From Gammaproteobacteria bacterium (GTDB lineage: Bacteria; Pseudomonadota; Gammaproteobacteria; Acidiferrobacterales; SZUA-150), in assembly GCA_029880755.1 (NCBI GenBank), contig JAOUNW010000037.1, positions 1 to 15,173 of the forward strand: a DNA stretch of 15,173 nucleotides. Direction: 5' to 3'. Within the stretch, counting starts at the first letter, position 1, and each line of letters begins with the position of its first letter. The translations under genes and the position numbers were made by a program. This document shows positions 5,319-13,123 of the stretch, piece by piece. The notes beneath the pieces were generated by a model. That model was not told where the DNA came from. It saw only the letters and a program-made list of their open reading frames with translations, and ran no database searches.

Positions 5319-8300
5319 CTAGTCCTCGGCGAAATTCAGTTTGTTTTGTGGCGCCTGATCTGAGGATGACTGACGCATCACCCAATACACCGCGGGCACC
5401 AGAAGCAGACTCACTAACAAGGAAAAGGACAAACCACCCACAATAGTTACCGCCAGGGGTTGCAACATTTCCGAGCCCTCGCCCACGCCGATGGCCAAGG
5501 GCAACATGCCTACTACAGTGGTTAAGGTTGTCATAAGAATAGGTCGCAATCGCAAACGGCCGGCTTCCATAATCGCCTGCTTCATTGGTAATCCCTTCTC
5601 ACGCATAATTTCAATGTATTCCACCAGCACAATGGCATTGTTCACGACAATACCGACCAGCATAATGATGCCCAACCATACCGGCATGGAAATGTTCAGG
5701 TCCGTTACCATCAGACCAATGGAAACACCCACCAGCGAGAACGGTACGCAGACCATAATCACCGTAGGATTTTTCAGTGACTCGTATTGAATGGCCATGA
5801 CCACAAACACCAGAAACAGCGCCAGGAACAACAGTGTGGCGGCCGTGTTCTTGCCCTGCTTTAACGTAACGTCGGTACCGCTGTAATACAGGTTATACCC
5901 CTTGGGCAGTTTGTATTCGGCGACGCGTTGGCGCACAACCTGCATTACCTCGCCCAGGGTGTTATCCCCTGTCAGTGAGCCGCTTACCTCAACAATACGC
6001 GCCTGGTTTTCGCGCATGATAGAGGCAGGCACCGGTAACAGCTCGGTCTCTGCCACATCGCGCAGATAAATCGCTGGACGCCCGGTAATTTCGCCAAACA
6101 AGAGCACGCTCCCCAGGGCCACGGGGCTATCGATATCACGCCGGGGCAGACGCACGCGGATATTGTAACTGCGATCACCGTCGAGAAAATCGCTGACAAC
6201 AATGCCGTCCAGCGCAATGCGCATGGCGCGGCCGATCTCTGCCACGTCGATGCCCAGTTCCACTGCCCGCTTGCGATCCACCTTGATCGCAAACTCCTGC
6301 AAGCGGTCTTCCATGGAATGTTTTATGCTCCGGAGTCCCGGAGTGCCCTGCAGTTTTACTGTCAGGTCTTCGCCAATTCTGGCCAGGATGTCAAGCTGCG
6401 GACCTTCTACCCGAATACTGACATCATCGTCCGAGCTGCTGGTACGCACGCCACGTATACCACTGACGCGCGCACGTACTTTGATGCCGGCGATTTCCGC
6501 CTTATTCAAATCTTTTTGAAATTGTTTCACCCATTGCTGACTGGAAATATTTCTTTCCGACAGCGGCACCAACTGCACGCTAATAGATGTGGCGTTACTG
6601 GTCTGTCGCTCCGTGCGCCCGAAAATTCTGCCGCCCACCAGGGTAAAAACACCCTCCACGGCCTTTTGCTTGTTTATAATGTTTTCCACGACGATGGCGC
6701 GCTGATCCAGTTCATCCAGTGAAACACCGGTGTCTGTCGTGATATTGATACTGATGCGGCCATCATCCATGGCCGGCAGGTATTCCTGTTTATCGGTATC
6801 GAAACCAAACCAGTAGGAAATCACCAGTGCTGCTGCCATGGCCATTATCACTCTCCATGGGACAGTTAAAATGGTGTCCAGTACTGCCACATAAAATGTC
6901 TGGGCCTTCTTCACCAACTGATCTACCCAGGCATGAATAACCCCACGGCTCTCACCGGACATTTGTGCTGCCAGACTGGGTACCAGGGTAATGGCCACTA
7001 CCAGCGAACCGATAATGGCGGCGGAAATGGTAAAAATGAGTTCGCGGAACATCAATCCGACCAAACCGCCGATAAACAAAAAGGGTAATACTGCCGCCAG
7101 GTTGGTGGAGGTGGCGGCAACAATGGCGCTGTTGACTTCCGATGCCGCTTCGACGGCGGCTATTTTTTCATTGTCCTGGTGTGTCCGGGCCTCAAAGGCC
7201 TGTTTCTTGTGCCGGGCGATATTCTCGAGCATAACAATTGTGTTATCGATCAACATACCGATACCCAGAGCCAGGCCACCCAGCGTCATAATATTAAAGG
7301 TTAGTCCTCCCATTTCCATCAACACAAAAGTAATCATAATGGAAATGGGAATCGCGCTGCCGATAATGAGTGTGCCGCGGACATTGCCAATAAACACATA
7401 CACCACAATCATGGCCAGGGCCGCGCCCGAGAGCGCCGCCAGTTGGGCATTATTCAGCGACTGCTTCACATAAATGGATTGATCGGATACGGCATCAATA
7501 CGAATATCTTCCGGAATCAAGTCATTGGCCTGCATCCAGTCCAGGCGCGATTTCACCAACTCGGCCACATCCACCGTATTGGCCTCCGGTTGTTTTTGTA
7601 TTGACAGCTTTACACCCGGGATGCCATTGAATCTGGCACGTATGCGTTCATCTTCGTGGGTGTCAACGACCTGCGCCATATCGGACAACGGGATACTTTG
7701 TCCGCCAGGCAAGGAAATGGGTAATCCGGCAATGGCTTCGACACTGGTGAGCCGACCCGAAGTACGGCTGCTGTATTCCTGCTGCGACATCAGCAACCGT
7801 CCTGATGGAGTGTCTTCGTTTCCCTTCTTGATGGCCTGAATAATACTCTCCATCGACAAACCCAATCCGGCCAGACGGCGTTGATCGGGCAACACGTGGA
7901 TTTCCCGTTCCAGGCCACCACCCACTTCCACTGCCGCCACACCGGGCAAATTAACAAAGCGGCGGCCAAAAACGTAATCAGTCCAGTAACGCAGCGCCAC
8001 AGGATCGCGCAAACTGGAATTGACAATAAACTCCATCACAGGAATTTGCGATGGATCCATTTTATAAATAATGGGCGGGTCGATGGTGGTGGGCAGAAAA
8101 CGCTTGGCGCGATCAAGGCGTGTACTGGCATCGCGCAAAGCGACATCAATGTCCTTGCCATACTCAAAGGAGAGATTGACCCGGGTGTTGCCTTCTTCGG
8201 TGGTGGACTCGACGCCAATAGCATCTTCTGTAATGGCCAGTTGTTCTTCCAATTGACGCGTAATGCTGTCTTCCATGATGGTGGCGGACACGCCGGGGTC

Positions 8301-8459
8301 AAGTACGCGCACGGAAATCTGCGGATAAATCAGATGGGGTAATAAGTCTGTGGCCAAACGGCCGGCGGCAAACACGCCCAAAACGATCACTGTCAGGGTA
8401 AGCATCAGAGTACTTACCGGATGATGAATCGACCAGGCGGCTAACCCACCTTTACGCAT
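5319..8459 (-). CDS. RND efflux permease (HAE1/AcrB superfamily)
   Basis: A 1046-residue inner-membrane pump of the resistance-nodulation-division family. It exports small molecules by proton exchange, as a trimer with a periplasmic adaptor and an outer-membrane channel. The N-terminal helix (12-30), two large periplasmic loops (about 31-340 and 555-870) and two helix bundles match the family, as does the length. TM4 has GIGMLIDNTIVMLENI with Asp405 as the main proton-relay acid; the AcrB-type second Asp is Asn406. TM10 has VGIVVNNAIVLVEYI with Asn940 and Asn941 where AcrB has Lys940. That pattern fits a divergent HAE1 subfamily, so the substrate should not be assumed to be an antibiotic. The ATG overlaps the adaptor stop by 8 bases, so translation is coupled. 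No TolC-like gene is in the window. Confidence 0.93.
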   Translation of the reverse strand: MRKGGLAAWSIHHPVSTLMLTLTVIVLGVFAAGRLATDLLPHLIYPQISVRVLDPGVSATIMEDSITRQLEEQLAITEDAIGVESTTEEGNTRVNLSFEYGKDIDVALRDASTRLDRAKRFLPTTIDPPIIYKMDPSQIPVMEFIVNSSLRDPVALRYWTDYVFGRRFVNLPGVAAVEVGGGLEREIHVLPDQRRLAGLGLSMESIIQAIKKGNEDTPSGRLLMSQQEYSSRTSGRLTSVEAIAGLPISLPGGQSIPLSDMAQVVDTHEDERIRARFNGIPGVKLSIQKQPEANTVDVAELVKSRLDWMQANDLIPEDIRIDAVSDQSIYVKQSLNNAQLAALSGAALAMIVVYVFIGNVRGTLIIGSAIPISIMITFVLMEMGGLTFNIMTLGGLALGIGMLIDNTIVMLENIARHKKQAFEARTHQDNEKIAAVEAASEVNSAIVAATSTNLAAVLPFLFIGGLVGLMFRELIFTISAAIIGSLVVAITLVPSLAAQMSGESRGVIHAWVDQLVKKAQTFYVAVLDTILTVPWRVIMAMAAALVISYWFGFDTDKQEYLPAMDDGRISINITTDTGVSLDELDQRAIVVENIINKQKAVEGVFTLVGGRIFGRTERQTSNATSISVQLVPLSERNISSQQWVKQFQKDLNKAEIAGIKVRARVSGIRGVRTSSSDDDVSIRVEGPQLDILARIGEDLTVKLQGTPGLRSIKHSMEDRLQEFAIKVDRKRAVELGIDVAEIGRAMRIALDGIVVSDFLDGDRSYNIRVRLPRRDIDSPVALGSVLLFGEITGRPAIYLRDVAETELLPVPASIMRENQARIVEVSGSLTGDNTLGEVMQVVRQRVAEYKLPKGYNLYYSGTDVTLKQGKNTAATLLFLALFLVFVVMAIQYESLKNPTVIMVCVPFSLVGVSIGLMVTDLNISMPVWLGIIMLVGIVVNNAIVLVEYIEIMREKGLPMKQAIMEAGRLRLRPILMTTLTTVVGMLPLAIGVGEGSEMLQPLAVTIVGGLSFSLLVSLLLVPAVYWVMRQSSSDQAPQNKLNFAED

Positions 8460-9579
8460 CCTTTGCCCCGGGCCCTTCCGGCGCTTCCTGGACCTTGTCA
8501 GCCGGCTGCTGCGGTTGCTCTGACTCCAGTCGCCTTTCTACCGCTCTAACTTTTTTGCCTTCGCTTAAACCCAGAAAACCTTTTGATACCACACGCTGTC
8601 CGGCGGTTAGTCCCTCCAGAATTTCCACTTTGTCTGCCAGACGCAATCCGCTTTTAATACTCTGACGAACAATAGTACCGTCGTCGCTATACAGAAAAAC
8701 AAATTCACCCGATGCGTCCCGCCTCAACGAAGAAAACGGTATGACCAGATGCCGCTGCTGACTGGTAGACAGCGTTACACGACAGAACTGTCCGGCGCGC
8801 GCTCTCTCGGGTACCGGGAACAATGCTACTTCAATACGTCCCAGGCGAGTGGCCGAATCGACCGTGGGATAGATGCGTTCGATCTTTCCCACAAAAGTCT
8901 GCTGACCGAGCGCATCAATGCGTACCTCCGCATCGTCACCCACCTTCATGTAGGGCAGCGCCAGCTCAGATACCTGCACATCGGTAATTAATTTTGAGGG
9001 ATCAATGAGAGTTAGCAAATGTGTGTGCTTGGGCGCGACATCACCCGGTTCCACTTTTCGTTCAGCGATCTTGCCGGAGAACGGCGCCGTGATCGTAATA
9101 TAGCTGATACGTGTTTTCAGCAAACGGACTTCGGCACCGGCAATCTCCTGGGTTGTGAGCGCCCGGTTCAGGGACTCTTCCGCTACCAGTTGTTTAGCCT
9201 TCAGTTGCTCCAGGCGCTTTGCATCCTGTTGCGCCTGTTGCAGTGTCGCCATGGCCTTGTCCAGCTCTGCGCGCAGAATACGGTCATCCAGTTGTACCAG
9301 CAATTGACCCTGTTTAACGCTGTCGTCCTCGCGCACCAGTACTTTTAAGACACGGCCCTCTTCCTGATTAAACAGTTTGACGGTACGTTGCGCTCGTAAA
9401 GTGCCTGTCCGCTCGGTGCGGTAACTCAGACTGTCTTCCTGGACGGCGGCCAATTCAACCAACGCGGCCTCATCCTTTTTCTTGTTATCTTCATCGTCAC
9501 CGCCGGTACAGGCGGACAGGCTGACAGCAACCAGCAGGCAGCACCCGATCACTCGCTTGGGGGAATGGAAAAAGGACAT
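8452..9579 (-). CDS. RND periplasmic adaptor lipoprotein (membrane fusion protein, HlyD/AcrA type)
   Basis: A 375-residue adaptor linking the RND permease to an outer-membrane channel. Residues 1-24 form a lipoprotein signal (hydrophobic CCLLVAVSLSAC) with Cys24 as the lipidation site, followed by an acidic and Lys-rich linker. Next come the split barrel-sandwich (biotinyl-lipoyl-like) halves (VKLFNQEEGRVLKVLV... and ITITAPFSGKIAERKVEPGD), an intervening alpha-helical hairpin rich in Gln/Leu/Ala, then beta-barrel and membrane-proximal domains. The C-terminal tail (ESEQPQQPADKVQEAPEGPG) is low-complexity. A longer in-frame opening from 9756 overlaps the Nudix gene and lacks family sequence; ATG 9579 is preferred because it gives a complete lipoprotein signal, although its AAGGA is close to the ATG. 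It begins 13 bp after the Nudix stop and overlaps the permease by 8 bases. Confidence 0.92.
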   Translation of the reverse strand: MSFFHSPKRVIGCCLLVAVSLSACTGGDDEDNKKKDEAALVELAAVQEDSLSYRTERTGTLRAQRTVKLFNQEEGRVLKVLVREDDSVKQGQLLVQLDDRILRAELDKAMATLQQAQQDAKRLEQLKAKQLVAEESLNRALTTQEIAGAEVRLLKTRISYITITAPFSGKIAERKVEPGDVAPKHTHLLTLIDPSKLITDVQVSELALPYMKVGDDAEVRIDALGQQTFVGKIERIYPTVDSATRLGRIEVALFPVPERARAGQFCRVTLSTSQQRHLVIPFSSLRRDASGEFVFLYSDDGTIVRQSIKSGLRLADKVEILEGLTAGQRVVSKGFLGLSEGKKVRAVERRLESEQPQQPADKVQEAPEGPGAKDA

Positions 9580-9592
9580 ATCCTTTATATAG

Positions 9593-10072
9593 TCAACAAC
9601 CGGTAAGAAAAGGTTCCAATTCGCTGAGCGCCTTTCGGTAGACCTCTTTTTTGAACTCGATGACACGTTCAACAGGTTGCCAATAATCGACCCAACGCCA
9701 GTCTTCAAACTCTGGCCTGGAACCACAATCGAGACGAACATCCTGGTCACTGCCAATTAGCCTCAATAAAAACCATAACTGTTTCTGCCCCTTAAAGTCC
9801 TGCCCCGAGGCCGTCACCCGCCGGTACTGGCTGGGCAGATCGTAATACAACCACTCCCGGGTACGGCTGATGACTTCTACGTGATTGGGTTGCAGACCCA
9901 CTTCCTCATACAGCTCGCGGTACATGGCCTGTTCCGGCGCTTCCTGTGACCGGATCCCCCCTTGCGGGAACTGCCAGCCATTCTGACCACAGCGGCGCGC
10001 CCACAAGACCTGATTGCTGTCATTACACAACACTATACCTACATTTGGCCGGTATCCGTCTTTGTCTAACAT
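9593..10072 (-). CDS. rppH: RppH-like Nudix RNA pyrophosphohydrolase
   Basis: A 159-residue cytoplasmic Nudix hydrolase. RppH removes pyrophosphate from triphosphorylated mRNA 5' ends and so starts RNase E-dependent decay. The N-terminus MLDKDGYRPNVGIVLCN and the WQFPQGGI segment are typical of RppH. The Nudix box Gx5Ex7REUxEExGU is complete at residues 38-60 (G38, E44, R52-E53, E56-E57, G59). The C-terminal FEDWRWVDYWQPVERVIEFKKEVYR block also fits. Start 10072 gives the same length as Pseudomonas RppH. An ATG at 10114 would add 14 residues and has no clear ribosome-binding site. In Pseudomonas the gene is, from memory, followed by ptsP; here an RND pump follows instead, probably cotranscribed. 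Confidence 0.9.
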   Translation of the reverse strand: MLDKDGYRPNVGIVLCNDSNQVLWARRCGQNGWQFPQGGIRSQEAPEQAMYRELYEEVGLQPNHVEVISRTREWLYYDLPSQYRRVTASGQDFKGQKQLWFLLRLIGSDQDVRLDCGSRPEFEDWRWVDYWQPVERVIEFKKEVYRKALSELEPFLTGC

Positions 10073-10245
10073 GGGTAAATCTGCGCTTCTTTCAGTTACA
10101 AACCATTTTTCCATGAACCCGGGAGAACAGCAATCGGAATGCTCCCTATATTATAGTTACCGTTCGAGGGCTTAATTAGGCCTTTAATGTTAAGGCCATC
10201 CCTTCTATCCTTGGCGCCCAAACGACGAATAAACGAGGGGACAGC
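10073..10245. promoter_or_regulatory. divergent control region between rppH and the HAD phosphatase gene
   Basis: About 173 bp. A consensus -10 TATAAT reads leftward at 10155-10150, placing the rppH transcript start near 10143; no good -35 precedes it. A 6-bp stem GGCCTT (10179-10184) / AAGGCC (10192-10197) with a 7-base loop lies between the two genes. GAGGGG (10235-10240) is the ribosome-binding site of the rightward gene. I see no strong rightward promoter. Confidence 0.45.
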
Positions 10246-10899
10246 GTGAGTCTGGCGATATTTGATCTTGATAACACCCTGCTGCGCGGCGACAGCGACT
10301 ATGCCTGGGGCCAGTTTCTGGTGGAGCAGCATGTGGTGGACGGGGAAAAGTATGAACGTGAAAACCAGCGGTATTATGACGCTTACAAAGCCGGCACCCT
10401 GGATATTATGGAATTTCTGGCCTTTTCGCTGCACCCACTGACCCTGTTTGAACGCGATCAACTGGATACCTGGCACCGGCAATTCATGCAACAGAAAATT
10501 CTGCCCATGATCCTGCCCTCCGCCAGAAATCTGGTAACAAAGCATCGCGACCAAGGTGACACGCTCCTGATTATTACCGCGACCAACAGCTTTATTACCC
10601 GTCCGATCGCTGAGGAATTTGGTATTGAACATTTGATCGCTACGGAACCGGAACAGCGGGAGGGTCGTTTTACCGGTCGTGTTGCCGGTGTTCCCTGTTT
10701 TCGTGAAGGTAAGGTGACTCGCCTCAACGACTGGATGAGTCAAAACAATGCGTCGCTGGCGGGCAGCTGGTTCTACAGTGACTCTCACAATGACTTGCCA
10801 TTATTAAAGCTGGCGGAAAATCCGGTAGCGGTCAATCCCGATGGCGAACTGGAAAACGCTGCCCGGCAAAATAATTGGCCCATTCTGGAGCTTGGTTAA
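10246..10899 (+). CDS. HAD-IB family phosphatase (SerB-like)
   Basis: A 217-residue cytoplasmic HAD hydrolase of subfamily IB. Motif I is FDLDNTLL (nucleophile Asp7, general acid Asp9), motif II is LLIITATN (Thr111), motif III contributes Lys156 in REGKVTRL, and motif IV is YSDSHNDLPLL (Asp179, Asp183). A helical cap lies between motifs I and II (about 16-85). The substrate cannot be told; relatives include phosphoserine and phospholipid or nucleotide phosphatases. The start is GTG 10246 with GAGGGG 5 bases upstream; no earlier start fits as well. It is divergent from rppH, an arrangement I recall from Pseudomonas, and its stop lies 10 bases before the likely btuC start, so it probably leads the btuCD transcript. 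A role in cobalamin metabolism is possible but not shown. Confidence 0.87.
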   Translation: MSLAIFDLDNTLLRGDSDYAWGQFLVEQHVVDGEKYERENQRYYDAYKAGTLDIMEFLAFSLHPLTLFERDQLDTWHRQFMQQKILPMILPSARNLVTKHRDQGDTLLIITATNSFITRPIAEEFGIEHLIATEPEQREGRFTGRVAGVPCFREGKVTRLNDWMSQNNASLAGSWFYSDSHNDLPLLKLAENPVAVNPDGELENAARQNNWPILELG

Positions 10900-10909
10900 A
10901 CCATTTACC

Positions 10910-11884
10910 ATGTTGGCACGATTCGGTCTTACGGGATTCCTGTTTGTGCTGGCGCCTGTTTGCCTGATGTTGGCCTTGAGTGTGGGCAGTTTGCCACTCT
11001 CCGTATCCGAGATTTGGGCCACCCTTGGCGGAAGCGGGTCTGAGGTGCAACACGCGGTGATCTTTGACTTGCGCCTGCCGCGGGCGCTGTCGGCATTTGC
11101 TGTAGGTGGGTTGTTGTCTCTGGCAGGTGTGTTGCTGCAAGTATTGTTGCGCAATCCATTGGCCGATCCTTACATCATGGGTATCTCCGGTGGCGCATCG
11201 GTGTTCGCCTTGCTGGCACTGACTGCCGGGGCGTCGGCAGGCACATTAACCGGCAGCGCCTTTGTTGGCGGCATGGTGTCCATGATAATCGTTTTTGGTC
11301 TGGCCCACGGCCGCCAGGCCTGGACGCCCACGCGCTTGTTGCTAACGGGCGTGGTCGTGGCCGCGGGCTGGGGGGCGTTAATCAGTTTTTTACTGACTAT
11401 CGCCAGCAATGAAAATGTCCGCGGCATGTTATTTTGGTTGATGGGCGACCTCAGCCATTCCCGGCAACCCGCCCCGTCACTGATTATTCTTGTGCTGGCA
11501 CTGATTGGTGCTTATGTATTTGCACGGGCTCTCAATGTATTGGCGCGCGGCGAATTGACAGCAGCAACCCTGGGAGTCAATCCATTCCGTCTGAAAATTG
11601 CCATTTATGTGATTGCCTCACTGGTCACCGCTACTGCCGTCACCGTTGCCGGCAACGTGGCATTTGTGGGCTTAATCATTCCACACATGACGCGCCTGCT
11701 TAGCAGCAGTGATCATCGCATACTCGTTCCCAATGCTGTGCTCCTGGGCGGCTGCTTTATGGTCATCGCCGACACCGCTGCGCGCACCCTGCTGGCACCG
11801 GTGCAACTGCCTGTTGGTGTCATTACCGCCTTTATTGGTGTACCCCTGTTTCTGTTTTTGTTGCACCGGTCGCGCCTGTCATGA
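10910..11884 (+). CDS. btuC: BtuC-like vitamin B12 ABC transporter permease (FecCD family)
   Basis: A 324-residue inner-membrane permease with about ten hydrophobic helices, the size of E. coli BtuC. Family blocks include DLRLPRALSAFAVGG, LLQVLLRNPLADPYIMGISGGA and VAFVGLIIPHMTRL, the last being near the loop that couples to the ATPase. FecCD permeases carry iron-siderophores, haem or cobalamin; B12 is assigned here from the adjoining ATPase, cobalamin riboswitch and btuB. ATG 10910 follows the HAD stop by 10 bases and is probably translated by coupling, since its own ribosome-binding site is poor (GGAG 19 bases away). An in-frame ATG at 10841 would overlap the HAD gene by 59 bases and add 23 residues. 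It overlaps btuD by 4 bases (ATGA). No btuF gene for the binding protein is in the window. Confidence 0.88.
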   Translation: MLARFGLTGFLFVLAPVCLMLALSVGSLPLSVSEIWATLGGSGSEVQHAVIFDLRLPRALSAFAVGGLLSLAGVLLQVLLRNPLADPYIMGISGGASVFALLALTAGASAGTLTGSAFVGGMVSMIIVFGLAHGRQAWTPTRLLLTGVVVAAGWGALISFLLTIASNENVRGMLFWLMGDLSHSRQPAPSLIILVLALIGAYVFARALNVLARGELTAATLGVNPFRLKIAIYVIASLVTATAVTVAGNVAFVGLIIPHMTRLLSSSDHRILVPNAVLLGGCFMVIADTAARTLLAPVQLPVGVITAFIGVPLFLFLLHRSRLS

Positions 11885-12669
11885 GCCTGCTTGCCACAGA
11901 AAACCTGACACTGGCTGCCGGTCCCACAACATTGTGCCGCGATCTCACAGTTCAGTTTCACGAGGGCGAGAACTGGGCCATCCTGGGTGCCAATGGCTCT
12001 GGCAAGACCACGCTATTGCACACCCTTGCCGGCCTGCGCCCCGCCGAGTCAGGCATCGTGCTGCTCCGACAAACAGAAATAAGTCGCTTCCGTCATATTG
12101 AGCGGGCAAAACAACTTGGATTGCTTTTGCAACAATCGGAGACGGTGTTTCCTGCAACCGTTATGGAAACCGTTTTAACCGGCCGCCACCCTTATGTTTC
12201 TGACTATTTCTGGCGCAGCATCTGGCAATGGGAAAGTCAGCGGGATTACCAACTGGCACATGAGTGCCTGCAGCAATTGCAATTATCCGGCATGTCTGAA
12301 CGTCGCATTGACACCTTATCTGGTGGTGAAAAACGGCGCGTGGAAATTGCCACACTGCTGGCACAAGACCCGGCGATTTGCTTGCTGGATGAACCCAACA
12401 ATGAGCTCGACCTCAATTTTCAATTAAAGATATTGTCATTGTTTCAACAGCGGACGCTTAAACCAGAACATTTGAACATTATGGTGCTACACGATGTTAA
12501 TCTGGCGCTGCGTTTTTGCTCTCACGCGATTCTGTTGTTCCCGGAAGGCACGGCACGCTATGGAAAAATATCTGAACTGCTGAATACGGAAACCCTGGAA
12601 CAATTGTACCAATGCCCATTTCATTGTCTGTCCGACGACAAAAGAACTGTCTATTTGCCGGGCAATTAA
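11881..12669 (+). CDS. btuD: BtuD-like ABC transporter ATPase for vitamin B12
   Basis: A 262-residue ABC ATPase. Walker A is GANGSGKTT (36-44), the Q-loop is at LLLQQSE (81-87), the signature is LSGGEKRR (146-153), Walker B is ICLLDEP (166-172) with catalytic Glu171, and the switch His is in VLHDVNLA (His204). The D-loop reads NNELD where TNxLD is usual, a mild variant. The sequence belongs to the group that serves FecCD permeases. Start ATG 11881 overlaps the btuC stop as ATGA, giving tight translational coupling and a fixed subunit ratio. The btuB promoter lies about 75 bp after the stop. Confidence 0.9.
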   Translation: MSLLATENLTLAAGPTTLCRDLTVQFHEGENWAILGANGSGKTTLLHTLAGLRPAESGIVLLRQTEISRFRHIERAKQLGLLLQQSETVFPATVMETVLTGRHPYVSDYFWRSIWQWESQRDYQLAHECLQQLQLSGMSERRIDTLSGGEKRRVEIATLLAQDPAICLLDEPNNELDLNFQLKILSLFQQRTLKPEHLNIMVLHDVNLALRFCSHAILLFPEGTARYGKISELLNTETLEQLYQCPFHCLSDDKRTVYLPGN

Positions 12670-12723
12670 TGGCGTCGATTAACGATTTAACTTTCCCACC
12701 GTCATCCAAAAAACACCTGTATT

Positions 12724-12739
12724 ACCGGCATTTTCCGGT
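12724..12739 (+). terminator. short hairpin after btuD
   Basis: ACCGG (12724-12728) and CCGGT (12735-12739) pair around CATTTT, 55 bases after the btuD stop and just before the btuB promoter. Only 5 bp and no following T-run, so a weak candidate for the btuCD 3' end. Confidence 0.25.
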
Positions 12740-12744
12740 CACTG

Positions 12745-12774
12745 TTGACACACCTCCGCCCCAGGCACTAAAGT
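12745..12774 (+). promoter_or_regulatory. btuB promoter
   Basis: A perfect -35 TTGACA (12745-12750) and a -10 TAAAGT (12769-12774) lie 18 bp apart. Transcription would begin near 12781, just at the 5' edge of the cobalamin riboswitch, which is the expected geometry and supports the call. Confidence 0.65.
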
Positions 12775-12780
12775 CCGGCC

Positions 12781-12993
12781 ACTGTTTCAGGTGTCCTGTT
12801 GGCTTTTTCCAAGCCTAGGATGAAACGGGAAGCTGGTGCGCTCATCCATAGTTATTATGGCATTAGCAATTCCAGCGCTGCCCCCGCAACGGTAATCGAG
12901 TCGGGGTGAATCACACAGCCACTGTGCTGCAATGCATGGGAAGGCGATTCACCTGATGTGTTAGACATCACTCGTAAGCCCGGAGACCGGCCC
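12781..12993 (+). promoter_or_regulatory. cobalamin (B12) riboswitch aptamer
   Basis: The leader of btuB carries the conserved cobalamin riboswitch elements in order. First is a long 5' hairpin with GTTTCA (12784-12789) and TGAAAC (12822-12827) and an inner GGCTT/AAGCC stem. Next is GGGAAGCTGGTG (12828-12839), with GCTGG pairing to CCAGC (12872-12876), then the core GCTGCCCCCGCAACGGTAA (12877-12895). An exact 8-bp stem GGTGAATC/GATTCACC (12905-12912/12946-12953) encloses CACAG/CTGTG and GGGAAGGCG. A TGATGT/ACATCA hairpin follows (12954-12970). Last is the B12 box AGCCCGGAGACCGGCC (12977-12992). Adenosylcobalamin (or another corrinoid) binding would lower btuB expression. Limits are approximate. 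Confidence 0.95.
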
Positions 12994-13029
12994 GAAACGA
13001 TCCTTGAGTTGTGCTGCGGCGGGCGGTGC

Positions 13030-13117
13030 GGACATGAGTTTTCTGTCCTGTTTTCCTTTCCTCTGCACACGCTTTACAACAATCTATCACCCTGCGCGGG
13101 CGTGCGCGGGAAAGGAA
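13030..13117 (+). promoter_or_regulatory. riboswitch expression platform with ribosome-binding-site sequestering helix
   Basis: Between the B12 box and the btuB ATG lie three possible stems. GGACA/TGTCC (13030-13034/13044-13048) is a small hairpin. TTCCTTTCC (13053-13061) is the exact complement of GGAAAGGAA (13109-13117), which contains the btuB Shine-Dalgarno sequence. Between them a GC-rich stem pairs CCC-t-GCGC (13090-13097) with GCGCGGG (13104-13110), ending directly at the Shine-Dalgarno and sharing two G with the 9-bp helix. There is no U-run for a terminator, so control is most likely translational: the long helix hides the ribosome-binding site in the ligand-bound state. The switching scheme is inference. 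Confidence 0.6.
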
Positions 13118-13123
13118 CCTATA

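Noticed and set aside
5110..5385. In-frame N-terminal extension of SoxY
   Set aside because: It overlaps the RND permease stop region and would place the Tat signal internally.
6991..7473. 160-codon rightward open frame opposite the RND permease
   Set aside because: Hydrophobic composition mirrors the membrane helices coded on the other strand; no start signal or family match.
9580..9756. In-frame N-terminal extension of the RND adaptor
   Set aside because: It overlaps the rppH coding region in another frame and would hide the lipoprotein signal that begins at 9579.
10096..10788. 230-codon leftward open frame opposite the HAD gene
   Set aside because: It is antisense to the conserved HAD motifs and its sequence has no recognisable domain; it overlaps the rppH control region by chance.
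13004..13123. In-frame N-terminal extension of btuB
   Set aside because: It would translate the riboswitch expression platform, gives no sensible protein, and a strong AAAGGAA with a signal peptide marks ATG 13124 as the start.
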